Positions 12,198-24,905 of a stretch of DNA of 64,000 nt are shown in pieces. Position 1 is the first letter of the stretch. Every line of letters begins with the position of its first letter. The DNA lies in contig CM068313.1 in assembly GCA_034766995.1 (NCBI GenBank), positions 40,657,496 through 40,721,495 of the forward strand, in the 5' to 3' direction. Source of the DNA: Acanthacorydalis orientalis. Lineage: Eukaryota; Arthropoda; Insecta; Megaloptera; Corydalidae. The notes under the pieces are model-generated. The model saw only the letters and a list, made by a program, of their open reading frames with translations. It made no database searches and was not told where the DNA came from. The position numbers and the translations under genes are program-made.

Positions 12198-13334
12198 CAA
12201 ATGTTTGCATGTATATATTGTAAATATATATGTAATCTTAAATTACATATGTATATGAATATATTTCAAGTGTGTTTTGTTTGAGTACTTTAGATTTGTG
12301 TACAAAAGATAAAATTACCCCTTAGTATATACTGTTTAAAAGCACGTATAAACTCAACATATGGTTTTTATTTATCAATTTTAATATATACAGATACAAA
12401 ATTGCAAGAAATTAATGAGCAAAAGTGATACTAAAAATAAATAAAATATCGAATTGTACATAACGCATTTTAATAACTTATATTTTAATATTAGATAATA
12501 ATTTGTAAAAAAGGGGGGTTTTAAAACATATTTTGCAAACAATATGTCAGTGGTCTCCAAAATGGCTTATGCGACGCGATAAACGATCAAATGCTATTTA
12601 CTTTAAATTATATGTATTTTTATTTTTTTTAAAAGAAAATAATAACAAAAAGTGTTTCATAATATTTCATAAACATAATCAAACGTATTTTAGAAATGCA
12701 TAAGACGATAATATATAATTGTATAACGATCCAACTTTATATTTGAATTTATTTATTTGTATAGGACTTTTTCAGTTATAACTGTTAAAACCAAGTATTG
12801 AAATAAAGTAAAACTTTAACCAGACTTTTGAATCGCTTTATTACAAAATTACAAAGCAGGATATTTAAAAACAATAAAAAATATGCAATCACAATGCGTG
12901 TGTGTTAGTATATATTATATTTTAATTTTTATGTACATTTATTTTACTACATATTTTAAATTTTTAAAGCTTTTGACATTTTTGTATTGTTAAAAATGGC
13001 TATTCTAATCACAAATTGTAAGAAAACACATATATAAAAATGTATTTTTTTGATTATATTTCTTTGACGAATTTCATTTAGGGTATATTTTTTACAAATT
13101 TAAATTATACTATTATTATAAATGGATTGTAACTATTTTATTTTTTCTAGTATTAAGAAGAGAAATTCAAAAAATCATAAATCATAATTTTTCCTTTCAT
13201 ACAGTATATATTCTGCATTAATTTCTGTTATGTAAAAATTTATAAAAAAGAATGAAATATTTTACAGATAAAATATTTTATATACAAATATGTGTAATGT
13301 CACATGTTAATATAAAATACGTTATAATAGAATG

Positions 13335-13379
<45 letters not shown>

Positions 13380-13700
13380 TAATTTATAATAGATAAGACT
13401 ATATTTATAATATACTTTTCTATAGACAAAACTGTTCAAAAACATAAATTTAATGATAATATTTAAAAAAAATTAATGCAATTTTCAGATTACAGAAATT
13501 ATGACAATTTGATTTTGCAAAATAGCAATTGCATAAAAAAATATTAGTACCCAACTCATCATAGCATAATTTATAACAAAGGAGAAAACGAAACATTAAT
13601 AAAAAGGTAATAAATTCATAATGAAACTACAGTTTATATCTCTGATATATATATATATGTATCAAACATTTAAAATATCCGCGATTTTTTATCTCTAGTG
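11542..13700. other. AT-rich intergenic spacer upstream of Tom40
   Basis: No supported gene. It holds (TA)n at about 12145-12193 and 13339-13373, and scattered A/T homopolymers. Short frames around 11907-12200 are built from the TA repeat. Confidence 0.6.
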
Positions 13701-13702
13701 CT

Positions 13703-13711
13703 GCCATCTTG
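13703..13711 (+). promoter_or_regulatory. YY1/Pho-like element in the Tom40 promoter
   Basis: GCCATCTTG, the reverse complement of CAAGATGGC, the core of YY1/Pleiohomeotic sites common at housekeeping-gene starts. It lies about 170 bp upstream of the Tom40 start codon in an otherwise AT-rich region. Motif match only. Confidence 0.35.
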
Positions 13712-13882
13712 TAATGAAATAATATACGAAAAAAATACTATTGAATTCCTTAGCACGCTGCTTAACGTTAGTGTCGATATAATGTGGGTTATTTATTAAG
13801 TAAATTTTTGGTGTGCGAGTCTAACTTAATTTAATTACAGTTTAATTTAATATATTTTATTGGTTAGTTTTTGTAAATTGTG

Positions 13883-14126
13883 ATGGGTAATGTACTTGCA
13901 ACTTCTGGGCCATTACCGCCTCCACCGCCGACGGGTATTCCGCAATATTCCCCTGGATTTGCAAAAACACCTAGCTCTAGAGATGGAATTCCAACGCCTG
14001 AAGAAAAATTGGAAAACCCAGGATGTATGGAAGACTTGCATAAAAAGTGTAAAGGTGGAGTATTTGTATATCTATGAACGTTTAACCACATAACCTAACA
14101 ATTATCTTTTTGAAATTACAAAAAAA

Positions 14127-14194
<68 letters not shown>

Positions 14195-15275
14195 ATAATT
14201 AATTTCAATTTGATATAGATCTTGTGTAAATAGTGTTTTTTTTTATTTTAGATGTATTTCCAACTTGTTTTGAAGGGGCTAAATTAATGGTAAATAAAGG
14301 TTTAAGTAGTCATTTTCAAGTATCACATACAGTTAACATGAGTAGTGTTACACCAAGTGGTTATCGATTTGGTGCTACGTATGTAGGTACGAAACAAACC
14401 TCACCAACTGAAGCGTTTCCAGTTTTGTTAGGTGACATTGATCCATCAGGAAACTTAAATGCAAATATTATACATCAGTTTGGTCAACAATTTCGATGTA
14501 AATTTGCATCACAGGTAAAAAAGTGCATTTTATGTTCTCGGATATAGTTTTAATATAGTTATAATTTTTAGGTTCAAGGTTCGAAGTTCACTGCATCTCA
14601 AATGTCTACTGATTATCGTGGCGAAGATTATACTGCTACGGTTACAATAGGAAATCCTAACATTATAAACAATTCTGGTGTTGTTGTACTTCATTATCTT
14701 CAAGCAATTATTCCCAGACTTTCATTAGGAGCAGAACTTGCGTATCAGTGGGGTTCAGCTGTTCCTTATGGTGAAGTTGCAGTGTTGTCTGCTGCAGCAA
14801 AGTAATTATACATATATATGATGTACATGAATTTGTATAATTAAATTTGAAAATTATAAAATGTAACATTTTTTTTTTAGATATGCAACAGAAAATTGGG
14901 TATTATCTGGTACATTAGGTCAGGGTGGTATTCATGCTTGTTTTTGGCAAAAAGCCTCCAGTCAGCTACAATTAGGTGTTGAAATTGAAACAAATTTTCG
15001 AACACAAGAATCAACTACAACTATTGCTTACCAAGTGGACTTACCTCGCACAGATTTAATTTTTAGAGGTATTTAATACTGATTTTTTTAATGTTATGAA
15101 ATTCGAATCCAAATTAATACAATCTTTTCTTTAAGGTATGGTAGATTCCAACTGGAACGTAGGTGCTGTTTTTGAAAAAAAGTTACAACCACTGCCATTT
15201 ACATTTGCTCTTAGTGGGACTATGAATCATAATAAATCTCAGTTTAGATTAGGGGCTGGTGTAATAATTGGTTAA
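13883..15275 (+). CDS. Tom40: Tom40, pore-forming subunit of the mitochondrial outer-membrane translocase
   Basis: Complete gene in five exons: 13883-14054, 14252-14514, 14572-14801, 14881-15068 and 15136-15275. All introns are GT-AG and the phases join exactly (993 bases, 330 residues plus stop; animal Tom40 is about 340-360). Tom40 is the 19-stranded beta-barrel through which nearly all nuclear-encoded mitochondrial precursors cross the outer membrane, working with Tom22, Tom20 and Tom70. Evidence: a proline-rich cytosolic N-terminus (GPLPPPPPTG, residues 9-18), then NPG..EDLHKKCKDVFP and FEGAKLMVNKGLSSHFQVSH, which are strongly conserved in animal Tom40, and the barrel body ending RLGAGVIIG. 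The last segment fits the mitochondrial beta-signal used by the SAM complex for insertion (polar-x-Gly-x-x-hydrophobic-x-hydrophobic). I chose the ATG at 13883 because it gives the expected N-terminus; a GTG just before it is not a plausible start. Intron 1 contains a ~63-bp (TA)n. There are no frameshifts, so the gene looks functional. Confidence 0.97.
14129..14191. repeat. (TA)n microsatellite in Tom40 intron 1
   Basis: TA run of about 63 bp between the donor at 14055 and the acceptor at 14251. Confidence 0.95.
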
Positions 15276-15346
15276 TATGTTAGAGAAGTAAAGAAATGGC
15301 TTTACCTTTATGTTAGTAGTGATTAAAAACCGTTGTGGCAGCGTTG

Positions 15347-15352
15347 AATAAA
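15347..15352 (+). terminator. Tom40 polyadenylation signal AATAAA
   Basis: Canonical AATAAA 72 bases after the Tom40 stop codon, the first one downstream. It implies a short 3' UTR of roughly 90-100 nt. Position and hexamer only. Confidence 0.6.
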
Positions 15353-16472
15353 ATTACGGTGTGATTGATAGTCCACATTTTTGAAACGTGACTGTATTAT
15401 TTCATTCATAGAATATATATTGCATATATATTTTCCAGAAAGTTATTGTTTAAAAAATGTAAATTGACTGGTGAAAACGTTTTTTGATTATTTTTTTTTT
15501 AAAGTTGTATTTACCATGATTGTACGACAGTCTCCAATGCTGATGTATTTTTGTTACCATGATAGTTGTGAAAATAACATCTAAATTTTTATCATTTTTA
15601 TCATAAAATAACATCTGAAGTTTTATATTCATCACATGTTTCAAATATAATTTTGCATTTATCGTGATTTTTGTTAAATAAATTGTACAATAGTATAATG
15701 AAATTACAATATATATATATTGTTGAATGATAATGTCCATTAATTAATATTTAGTTAAAAGTTTTCATTTAACAAATGCTTATTTTTATATTTTTGATAC
15801 AAACAAGAAATCTATGAACATTCTGTGAAGCATTTAAAATAAATAAATAGCATAAATCACTTATGATTTAAATAAATTTGATTTTATCTTTTAAATGGAT
15901 CAAGTTTTAGTTCTTAACTATCATTATCGTAAATTTGTATATTGAGCATATGTTCTCGTTATTTAAAACTTAAAATGTATTTTGTTTGAATTAGATAATT
16001 GTTTTTTGAAAGGAGCAAATATATTTTCTATAGTTAACAGATTTTTTTAAAATACATGAGTTTCATGTGTTTAATGAAAATTAAAAAAATATATATTTGG
16101 ATATTTGAAACATTGCATTTTTCTATAAAAATGTGTTCATCATATTTGAACAAATTAATAAACTTTCAAATTAATGAAGGTGTTTGTCTTGATGTATGTT
16201 GAAGGTTATGTTACCAATTTTGGTTGAGAGGAACCACTTTGATTGAAATATATCAAGATTAAGGTAACTAAAATTCACAACTGTCAAAGTAAATTAAATT
16301 CCATAAATTAGGTATTTTTAACGTTCAGTATTGAATTAATATAAACTTATGTCTCTTGTTCTGAAGTAATGACAAAATACTTACCATATCTGACACTCGT
16401 ATTTGTACAGTAGTAATATGAATCGATGAAATAGTAAAATATGATGAAATATTTGTCTTTTTATTAATAAAT

Positions 16473-16514
<42 letters not shown>

Positions 16515-16604
16515 ACTTTCTTATAAAAGAATCTGTTTAATTCACTAATAAAAAAAACTAACAAGTAAAATTAAAAACTATTTTAAAAAACAGAACAGTC
16601 GTTT
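15353..16604. other. AT-rich spacer downstream of Tom40
   Basis: No gene or transposon recognised. A (TA)n tract lies at about 16476-16509. Confidence 0.6.
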
Positions 16605-17722
16605 TCGTACACAAAAGTATTTTGTAAAAAAATGAATTAAAAATACTATATCTAATATCGGGTAGCATAATCTGTGTTTTATTACTTCTCTCAATCTATT
16701 TGCAACAGATTGAACTAACTTTCTTGTAATATCTGGTGTAATATTTTCTCATTCGGATTACAGCAGACCTCAGTTCTCCCATGTTATATTTCATATTTTC
16801 GAATATTTTTCTTTAAAATTGACCATAGGTGCTCAATTGGATTGAGGTCAGTTGGTTGTGGAGGTGTATCTAGAACTTGCAGATAATTGTAGACGAGCTT
16901 CAATCGAGAATTCAACGAGTTGTGTTTTGAGTTATAATCTTGATAAAACACAAACCTATCTGCCAGCCCTAAATTTTTAGACTATTTCTTTAAAAGGTCG
17001 ATATATATTGCCGTATTCATGATTTTGTTAATAAAGTGTAGTTTTCCAACTTCAGAAGGCAAAAAACCTTCCCATACCATAAGTAATCCTGCACCATGTT
17101 TGATCGTTGTTTTCTTTGTCTAGGGTTTTACATGGTTTTCGCTATAATTTTTGTTTTCCAACCCAACTAAAAAGGCAACATTTTCTTTCATTGGTGAAAA
17201 TGACTATTCGAAAACTCCATATCCTTGTTTATATGCCTTTTAGCAAATTCTAGACACTTATCTCTATTAATGTTACAATGTTTTTTCCAGTTGTATTCCC
17301 AATAGTGGGAGAAAGTTTAGGAACACTAATGAAATGACTCTTTCTTACTTCTTTTAAAATTTCACGCTCATCCCAATCACTTAGAATTTTTCTACCTATA
17401 TTTCTAAGTTTATTTTCGACACTGCTTTCGCTTTTATATTTTTTTGTAATCTACTGCATGGTAGAATGACTTCTTTGAAAATTTAATAATTTCCCTTAGA
17501 CATTTACCGCTTTCATGTAAAGAAACTACTATTTTTCTTGTTTCTATAGTTGTTTTGAATCCTTTTCTTCCCATGATTGCTGATATCTGTTTCACGTAAT
17601 AGAAAACAATCAAAAACGTTACTATTTTAGAGATATCAATTTTACTAAATCTTCTAATATGAAATTTTAAGTTTTAATGTGTTCACTTTCACAGTTTTCA
17701 AACGAGTACTTAAGTGTACAAA
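16605..17722 (-). mobile_element. Tc1-like element with dead transposase
   Basis: The ends share an imperfect terminal inverted repeat (left GTACACAAAAGTATTTTG; right, reverse-complemented, GTACACTTAAGTACTCG). Minus-strand coding starts with an ATG at 17574 and reads MGRKGFKTTIETRKIVVSLH then GKCLREI, the N-terminal helix-turn-helix of Tc1-type transposases. Frameshifts and stops follow. Later fragments read IGLCFIKII, then the Tc1-style C-terminus with PTDLNPIEHLWS-like coding remnants near 16830-16860 (ATTGAGCACC on the minus strand) and an end near 16660. Too damaged to be active. Confidence 0.75.
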
Positions 17723-19620
17723 TATGAGTATCGCAGAACTTGTATATAATTTTATCTTATTGCACCATTTTTTAAGTAAAAAATGATTTTTTCTTAGAAA
17801 AATACGATGCAACATTAATCTACACTGTAGACTCTGTAGACAGCAAAATCAATTATGCTATTCAGTCATTATTTACCAACTTTTTCTTTTCTTGTAATAT
17901 CAATTCTTGAGTACAAATATGACTGTCCGTAACTGTATATTCAGATGCAAATAAGTATAGAATTTGGATGATTTTAAAGATATTAAATTTCATAATTATT
18001 TCAATAGTTATACAAAATAAAATACCACACGCATACACACACACACACGCGCGCTTACACGCATTCACCATACATACATATACACACACGCTCACGTTAA
18101 CAAACACACGTACTACTTTTTTATGACTACTCTTTATTTTTTTTATACAAAAATGGCTATTCTAATAATAGCGTTTAAAATACTAAAATTAGTTGAATAT
18201 ATTCATGTAAGAAGAGTTTATCGTCGATGGAAAATACAAAACCATCTATTTCCAAAAATAACCTGAATCAGTTGTTGCAGCGAACATATAATTGACTAGA
18301 AGTTAATGGTCACTGGTTGAGTTGAAATTGTCATTATTATAATCGTCTTTTTCGAAAAGAACGTTGTGCATTTTTTTTTAACATTCAGTTAGTGTAGAGT
18401 TGACTACTATTTAGTGTAATTTCGCTTTTATTGATATTTATGTGTGTGTTAACATATTGAGTAAATACAAACAAAATTTTAGAAAAGGTATAAGTGAAAT
18501 ATATTCTTTCTTTCACTTATACTATTGTGACATAGCTAACATCGCTAAGAAATAATGCATGAATTTGGGAGAGATACTGTCATCTGGTACGAAATGCCAA
18601 AACAAATTTGCAGAAAAAAAATGACAAACTTTTTTGTGTTTCGGCGTGTTTGATGTGAGGTCATAGATAATGTGAAGCATTTATCTATGATGTGAGGCGA
18701 TTTTGGGGCCATTCTACACGAGCGCTCGAAACGTAGCGTTTGAAACACTAGAAAGCGTTGCTAACTCCAACCGAAAAATTTAATGAGTAAGTATTGAAAT
18801 ATATAATTAACACTTCTTAAGCGAGTAAAGTTGGGCCACGTATTACATACGTAGTGGGCAAATTCATTATTTGATCATGATTTGTGCATAAAAGGGAGTG
18901 GCAAACCCTGGATCTCCAATCCTATAGTCGTCTCTAGTATCTTTTTTTGCTCTCCCCATCATCAAACATCATCATTACCTCGATGAATTTCTTCAAAAGT
19001 TATATTCCGCCATTTTTTGTCTTGGTGCTGGTTTTGATTTGTCTGAATTTTGGTCGATATTTATTTGATTCGTCCACAAAATAGTAAAACAAATCGTCGC
19101 CGATATATACTAACCAAGAAGATGTGTGGGCTTGAAATATTCAGTAATTCGTTAATGATAAGAGAATAAAGAATGTGTTCACAGACACGGGACTGCGGTC
19201 ATAGTTTGCCATTTGCAACGCCTAGCCTTGACTAGATTGAGGTTACAGTCTCTCCGCATTCAGAGAATGGCGGGCGCCGGATTGTGATTACAGTCTCTTG
19301 CATGCAATGTGTTAATAATATTTTTAGAGAAAACAAGTTTTTTTTTTAGCTACAAATGAACTTATATTACTTTCAGTAATAATAAATTTGAGAAATATGA
19401 GTAATACTAATTTAAAAATTATATTCTAATTGAAGTAGGCTTATTTGAAATGTAATTTTTTAATATAAATAATGACACTTTAAATTAAATCGTATATGTA
19501 AAATTGACTTAATTGAGGAATATATTCCAGGATTTTATAAAAGAAATTATAATAAAACTACTATAAAAATTAAACTATTTAAACATTGTCTAGAAATTAC
19601 AGAAGACGCATGACATTTAA
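17723..19620. other. intergenic spacer between Tc1 remnant and satellite complex
   Basis: No gene supported. It holds a CA-rich tract at about 18030-18085. A GC-richer patch at about 18640-18770 (ACGAGCGCTCGAAACGTAGC) and another at 19190-19310 (ATGGCGGGCGCCGGATTG) look like transposon or old-repeat debris, but I cannot name them. Confidence 0.5.
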
Positions 19621-19960
19621 TTTATAGAATCAGAAAAATCACTTGTTTGACGATCATTTTTAGACTAAAAACTAAGGCGATAGTAAACAATTTTTTGAAG
19701 AGGCTGACAAATCACTTGTGCTTGACGATGAGTTTTAGACATTGTCTAAAAATCACAGTTGATGGTAGATATATATATTTGGACGAGGTTGAAAAATCAC
19801 TTGCATTCGACAATTTTTAGCCATTGCCTAAAAATCAAAGTCGATGAGAGACATACATTTTGACCAGATTGAAAAATTATTTGCGTTTGACAACAATTTT
19901 TAGACAGTATCTAAAAATTACAGTCGATGTTAGATATATATTAGGACGAGGCTGAAAAAT
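19621..19960. repeat. diverged ~82-bp tandem repeat related to the 41-bp satellite
   Basis: Four degenerate copies begin GACAAATCAC or GAAAAATCAC/GAAAAATTAT near 19706, 19791, 19871 and 19953, so spacings are 85, 80 and 82 bp, twice 41. Each contains versions of TTTTTAGACATTGTCTAAAA, the core of the 41-bp satellite at 22.7-29.9 kb. I read this as an older edge of the same family. Confidence 0.65.
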
Positions 19961-20288
19961 TACTTGGATGCCCACCTACACCTTCACTTACACATATGAA
20001 CACACAGATACTAACACACACATGAACGCACACATACGAACACAGCAAAAATACGAACTAACACACGAACACTCACACTCAGATCCACAGGCAGCCACAA
20101 AAGCACAAAGGACACACTCATACTACCGCACTTACACACCGGCATACATACACGCACAAAGGTACATACGGCTACACACATAGTACAAACAGGCACAAAG
20201 CCACCTGCAACATACAAAGCCAGGCACACACACACACAGGCACAAACACAGGCAGACACACTTAGGCACATACACAAACAGACACAGC
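19961..20288. repeat. degenerate CA/ACAC-rich tract
   Basis: An irregular mix of CACACA, GAACACA and ACATAC with no clear unit, probably a decayed relative of the CA-type minisatellite found further right. Frames on both strands here are repeat artefacts. Confidence 0.75.
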
Positions 20289-22702
20289 AAAAAGATCTAA
20301 TTTACTCCAAAAAACCTATTTTTCAATCAGTTTTTCGGCTATAAGTAGTCCAAGTTAAGTGCGAAACGGCTAACATCACACATCGTTAGATGCGTCTTAA
20401 AATTATCTATCACGTGGTGTACAATTCGATTCGATTATTTTCCAAAAAGACCTAATTTTCCCCAAAAAACCCATTTTCAACCAGTTTTTCGGCTATAATA
20501 AGTCGAAATTAAGTGCGAAATGGGTAATATCGCACATGGTTAGATGCGTGTTAAAATTATCTATCACGTGGTGTGCAATTCGATTCGATTATTTTTCAAA
20601 AAGACCTAATATTACACAAAAAACATATTTTTCAGCCAGTTTTTCGGCTATAATAAGTCACAATTAAGTGCGAAACGGCTAATATCGCACATCGTTAGAT
20701 GCGTCTTAAAATTATCTATCACGTGATGTCCAATTCAATTGAATTATTTTCTAAAAAGACCTTATTTTACCCTAAAAACCCATTTTTCTACCAGTTTTCC
20801 GGCTATAATAAGTCGAAATTAAGTGCAAAACGGGTAATATCGGTCATAGTTAGATGCGTATTAAAATTATCTATCACGTGATGTGCAATTCGATTCGATT
20901 ATTTTCCAAAAAGACCTTATTTTACTCAAAAAACCCATTTTTCAACCAATTTTCCGGTTATAATAAGTCGAAATTAAGTGCGAAACGGGTATATCGCACA
21001 TCGTTAGAAGCGTATTAAAATTATCTATCACGTGATGTACAATTCCATTCCATTATTTTCCAAAAAGACCTAATTTTCCCCAAAAAACCCATTTTCAACC
21101 AGTTTTTCGGCTATAATAAGTCGAAATTAAGTGCGAAACGGGTAATATCGCACATCGTTAGATGCGTCTTAAAGTTATCTATCACGTGATGTGCCATTCG
21201 ATTCGATTATTTTTCAAAAAGTCCTAATTTTACCCAAAAAACTCATTTTTCAACCAGTTTTTCGGCTATTATAAGTCGAAATTAAGTGCGAAATGGCTAA
21301 TATCGCACATAGTTAGATGCGTCTTAAAATTATCTATCACCTGTTGTACAATTCGATTCGATTATTTTCCAAAAAGACCTAATTTTGCCCGAAAAACCAA
21401 TTTTTCAACCGGTTTTTCGGCCATAAGTAGTCCAAATTAAGTGCGAAACGGCTAATATCGCACATCGTTAGATGCGTCTTAAAATTATCTATCACCTGGT
21501 GTACAATTCGATTCGATTATTTTCCAAAAAGACCTAATTTTGCCCAAAAAACCTATTTTTTAACCGGTTTTTCGGCCATAAATAGTCGAAATTAAGTGCG
21601 AAACGGCTAATATCGCACATCGTTAGATGCGTCTTAAAATTATCTATCACCTGTTGTACAATTCGATTCGATTATTTTCCAAAAAGACCTAATTTTGCCC
21701 GAAAAACCAATTTTTCAACCGGTTTTTCGGCCATAAGTAGTCCAAATAAAGTGCGAAACGGCTAATATCGCACATAGTTAGATGCGTCTTAAACTTATCT
21801 ATCACGTGGTGTGTAATTCGATTCGATTATTTTCCAAAAATACCTAATTTTGCCCAAAAAACCTATTTTTCAACCGGTTTTTCGGCCATAAGTAGTCCAA
21901 ATTAAGTGCGAAACGGCTAATATCGCACATCGTTAGATGCGTCTTAAAATTATCTATCACCTGGTGTGCAATTCGATTCGATTATTTTCCAAAAAGACGT
22001 AATTTTGCCCGAAAAACCAATTTTTCAACCGGTTTTTCGGCCATAAGTAGTCCAAATTAAGTGCGAAACGGCTAATATCGCACATCGTTAGATGCGTCTT
22101 AAAATTATCTATCACCTGGTGTGCAATTCGATTCGATTATTTTCCAAAAAGACCTAATTTTGCCCAAAAAACCTATTTTTCAACCGGTTTTTCGGCCAAC
22201 AAATAGTCGAAATTAAGTGCGAAACGGCTAATATCGCACATCGTTAGATGCGTCTTAAAATTATCTATCACCTGGTGTGCAATTCGATTCGATTATTTTC
22301 CAAAAAGACGTAATTTTGCCCGAAAAACCAATTTTTCAACCGGTTTTTCGGTCATAAGTAGTCCAAATAAAGTGCGAAACGGCTAATATCGCACATAGTT
22401 AGATGCGTCTTAAACTTATCTATCACGTGGTGTGCAATTCGATTCGATTATTTTCCAAAAATACCTAATTTTGCCCGAAAAACCAATTTTTCAACCGGTT
22501 TTTCGGCCATAAGTAGTCCAAATTAAGTGCGAAACGGCTAATATCGCACATCGTTAGATGCGTCTTAAAATTATCTATCACCTGGTGTGCAATTCGATTC
22601 GATTATTTTCCAAAAAGACCTAATTTTGCCCAAAAAACCTATTTTTCAACCGGTTTTTCGGCCATAAATAGTCGAAATTAAGTGCGAAACGGCTAATATC
22701 GT
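20289..22702. repeat. satellite A: ~154-155-bp tandem array, ~15.6 copies
   Basis: The marker GTTAGATGCGT recurs at 20385, 20539, 20694, 20849 and so on with spacing of 154-155 bp until about 22553. Other unit landmarks are CAATTCGATTCGATTATTTT, TTTTTCGG and AATTAAGTGCGAAACGG. Copies in the left third (20.3-21.3 kb) differ from the right two thirds, where two monomer types alternate (see findings). The array ends sharply at ~22702 mid-unit, where the 41-bp family begins. It has no coding meaning. Confidence 0.95.
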
Positions 22703-23337
22703 TTAGACAATGTCCAGAAATCTTCGTCAGATCCGAGGTAATTCAGACGTTGTCCAAAAATCGTCGTCGGACCCGAGGTAATTTTGGGCATTATCCAAAA
22801 ATTGTCGTCAGACCCGAGGTAATTTTAGACAGTGTCGAAAAATCGTCGTCAGCCCGAGGTAATTTTAGACATTGTCCAAAAGTCATCGTCAGACCCGAGG
22901 TAATTTTAGACAATGTCCAAAAATCGTCATCGAATCCGTTTAATTTTAGACAATGTCCAAAAATCGTCGTCGGAACCCAATATAATTTTAGACAATGTCC
23001 AAATATTTTAGTCAGAACCCGAGGTAATTTTAGACAATATCTAAAAATCGTCGTCAGCCTGAGGTAATTTTAGACCTTGTCCAAATATCATCGTCAGTCC
23101 TGAGGAAATTTTAGACAATGTCCAAAAATCATCGTCAATTCGAGGTAATTATAGACAATGTCCCAAAATCGTCGTCAAATCGGAGGTGATTTTAGACATT
23201 GTCCAAAAATCGTGGTTAGACCTGAGGAAATTTAAGACAATGTCCAAAAATCGTCGTCAAATCCTAGGTAATTTTAGACAATGTCCAAAAATCGTCGTCG
23301 GACCCGAGGTAATTTTAGACATTGTCCAAAAATCGGC
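22703..23337 (+). repeat. 41-bp satellite, forward block 1 (diverged)
   Basis: About 15 copies of a ~41-bp unit containing TTTTAGACAATGTCCAAAAA followed by TCGTCGTC and a variable spacer (GACCCGAGGTAA type). Copies here are more divergent from one another than in later blocks. Confidence 0.9.
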
Positions 23338-24130
23338 ATCACATGCAGACATACACATACACATCACACATACACAGACCCACACACACCCACACACACA
23401 GACCCATAACCACATAGACCCACACACACACAGACCCACACACACACAGGACCCACACACACACGGACCTACACACACTCAGACCCACACAGACACAGAC
23501 CCACACAGGCACAGACCCACACAGACACAGACCCACACAGACACAGACCCACACAGACACAGACCCACACAGACACAGACCCACACAGACACAGACCCAC
23601 ACAGACACAGACCCACACAGACCCACACAGACACAGACTCACACAGACACAGACCCACACAGACACAGACCCACACAGACACAGACCCACACAGACCCAC
23701 ACAAACACAGACCCACACAGACAGACCCACACAGACACAGACCCACACAGACACAGACCCACACAGTCACAGACACACACAGACACAGACCCACACAGAC
23801 ACATACCCACAGAGACACAGACAGACACAGACACACACAGACACAGACACAGACCCACACAGTCACAAAGACACACAGACACAAAGACACACAGACACAA
23901 AGACACACAGACCCACACAGACACACAGACCCACAGACCCACACAGACCCACACAGACCCACACAGACACACAGACACAGACCCACACAGACCCACACTG
24001 AAACAGACCCACACAGACCCACACTGAAACAGACCCACACTGAAACAGACCCACACTGAAACAGACCCACACAGACCCACACTGAAACAGACCCACACTG
24101 AAACAGACCCACACAGACACAGACACTAAG
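23338..24130 (+). repeat. 16-bp CA-type minisatellite, forward block 1
   Basis: The unit CACAGACACAGACCCA repeats with length variants, with a sub-block near 24000-24110 carrying ACTGAAACAGACCCACAC. The plus strand is almost free of T, so long frames are open on both strands; they are artefacts. Confidence 0.95.
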
Positions 24131-24569
24131 ACAAAATCGAAAATCGTTGGATAACCAAACGTCGGTAATTCAAAGTGATTGTTAGACAATGTCCAAAAAT
24201 CGTCGTCAAACTCGAGTGTCTTTTAGACATTGTCCAAAAATCGTCGTCAAATCCGAGTGATTTTTAGACATTGTCCAAAAATCGTCGTCAATCTCGAGTG
24301 ATTTTTAGACATTGTCCAAAAATCGTCGTCAATCTCGAGTGATTTTTAGACATTGTCCAAAAATCGTCGTCAAACTCGAGTGATTTTTAGACATTGTCCA
24401 AAAATCGTCGTCAAACTCGAGTGATTTTTAGACATTGTCCAAAAATCGTCGTCAAACTCGAGTGATTTTTAGACATTGTCCAAAAATCGTCGTCAAACTC
24501 GAGTGTCTTTTAGACATTGTCCAAAAATCGTCGTCAAACTCGAGTGATTTTTAGACATTGTCCAAAAAT
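24131..24569 (+). repeat. 41-bp satellite, forward block 2
   Basis: Starts with the junction CAAAATCGAAAATCGTTGGA, then about nine homogeneous 41-bp units: TTTTTAGACA, TTGTCCAAAAA, TCGTCGTCAAACTCGAGTGA. Ends with AAAAATCCACACACACAGAC. Confidence 0.95.
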
Positions 24570-24905
24570 CCACACACACACAGACCCACACACACGCAGA
24601 CCCACACAGACCCAGACCCACACGGACACAGACCCACACGACACAGACCCACACGACACAGACCCACACTCACACAGACCAACACAGACACAGACCAACA
24701 CAGACACACACAGACACACACAGACACAGACCCACACAGACACAGACCCACACAGACACAGACCCACACAGACACAGACCCACACAGACCCACACAGACA
24801 CAGACCCACACAGACACAGACCCACACAGACACAGGCCCACACAGACACAGACCCACACAGACACAGACACAGACCCACACCCACACACACACAGACACT
24901 AAGAC
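24570..24905 (+). repeat. 16-bp CA-type minisatellite, forward block 2
   Basis: Same unit as block 1. It enters from AAAAATCC|ACACACACAG and leaves through CACAGACACTAAGACAATGT, junctions that recur elsewhere in the complex. Confidence 0.95.

Noticed and set aside
13864..14093. Alternative frames over Tom40 exon 1 on both strands
   Set aside because: Shadows of the proline-rich Tom40 N-terminus.
12990..18175. Shared AAAAATGGCTATTCTAAT near 12992 and 18149
   Set aside because: Only 18 bases in AT-rich DNA with no flanking similarity.
20289..22702. CENP-B box in satellite A
   Set aside because: TAAGTGCGAAACGGG matches 7 of 9 fixed box positions in some monomers, but the TTCG half is missing and most monomers read GGC, so there is no real box.
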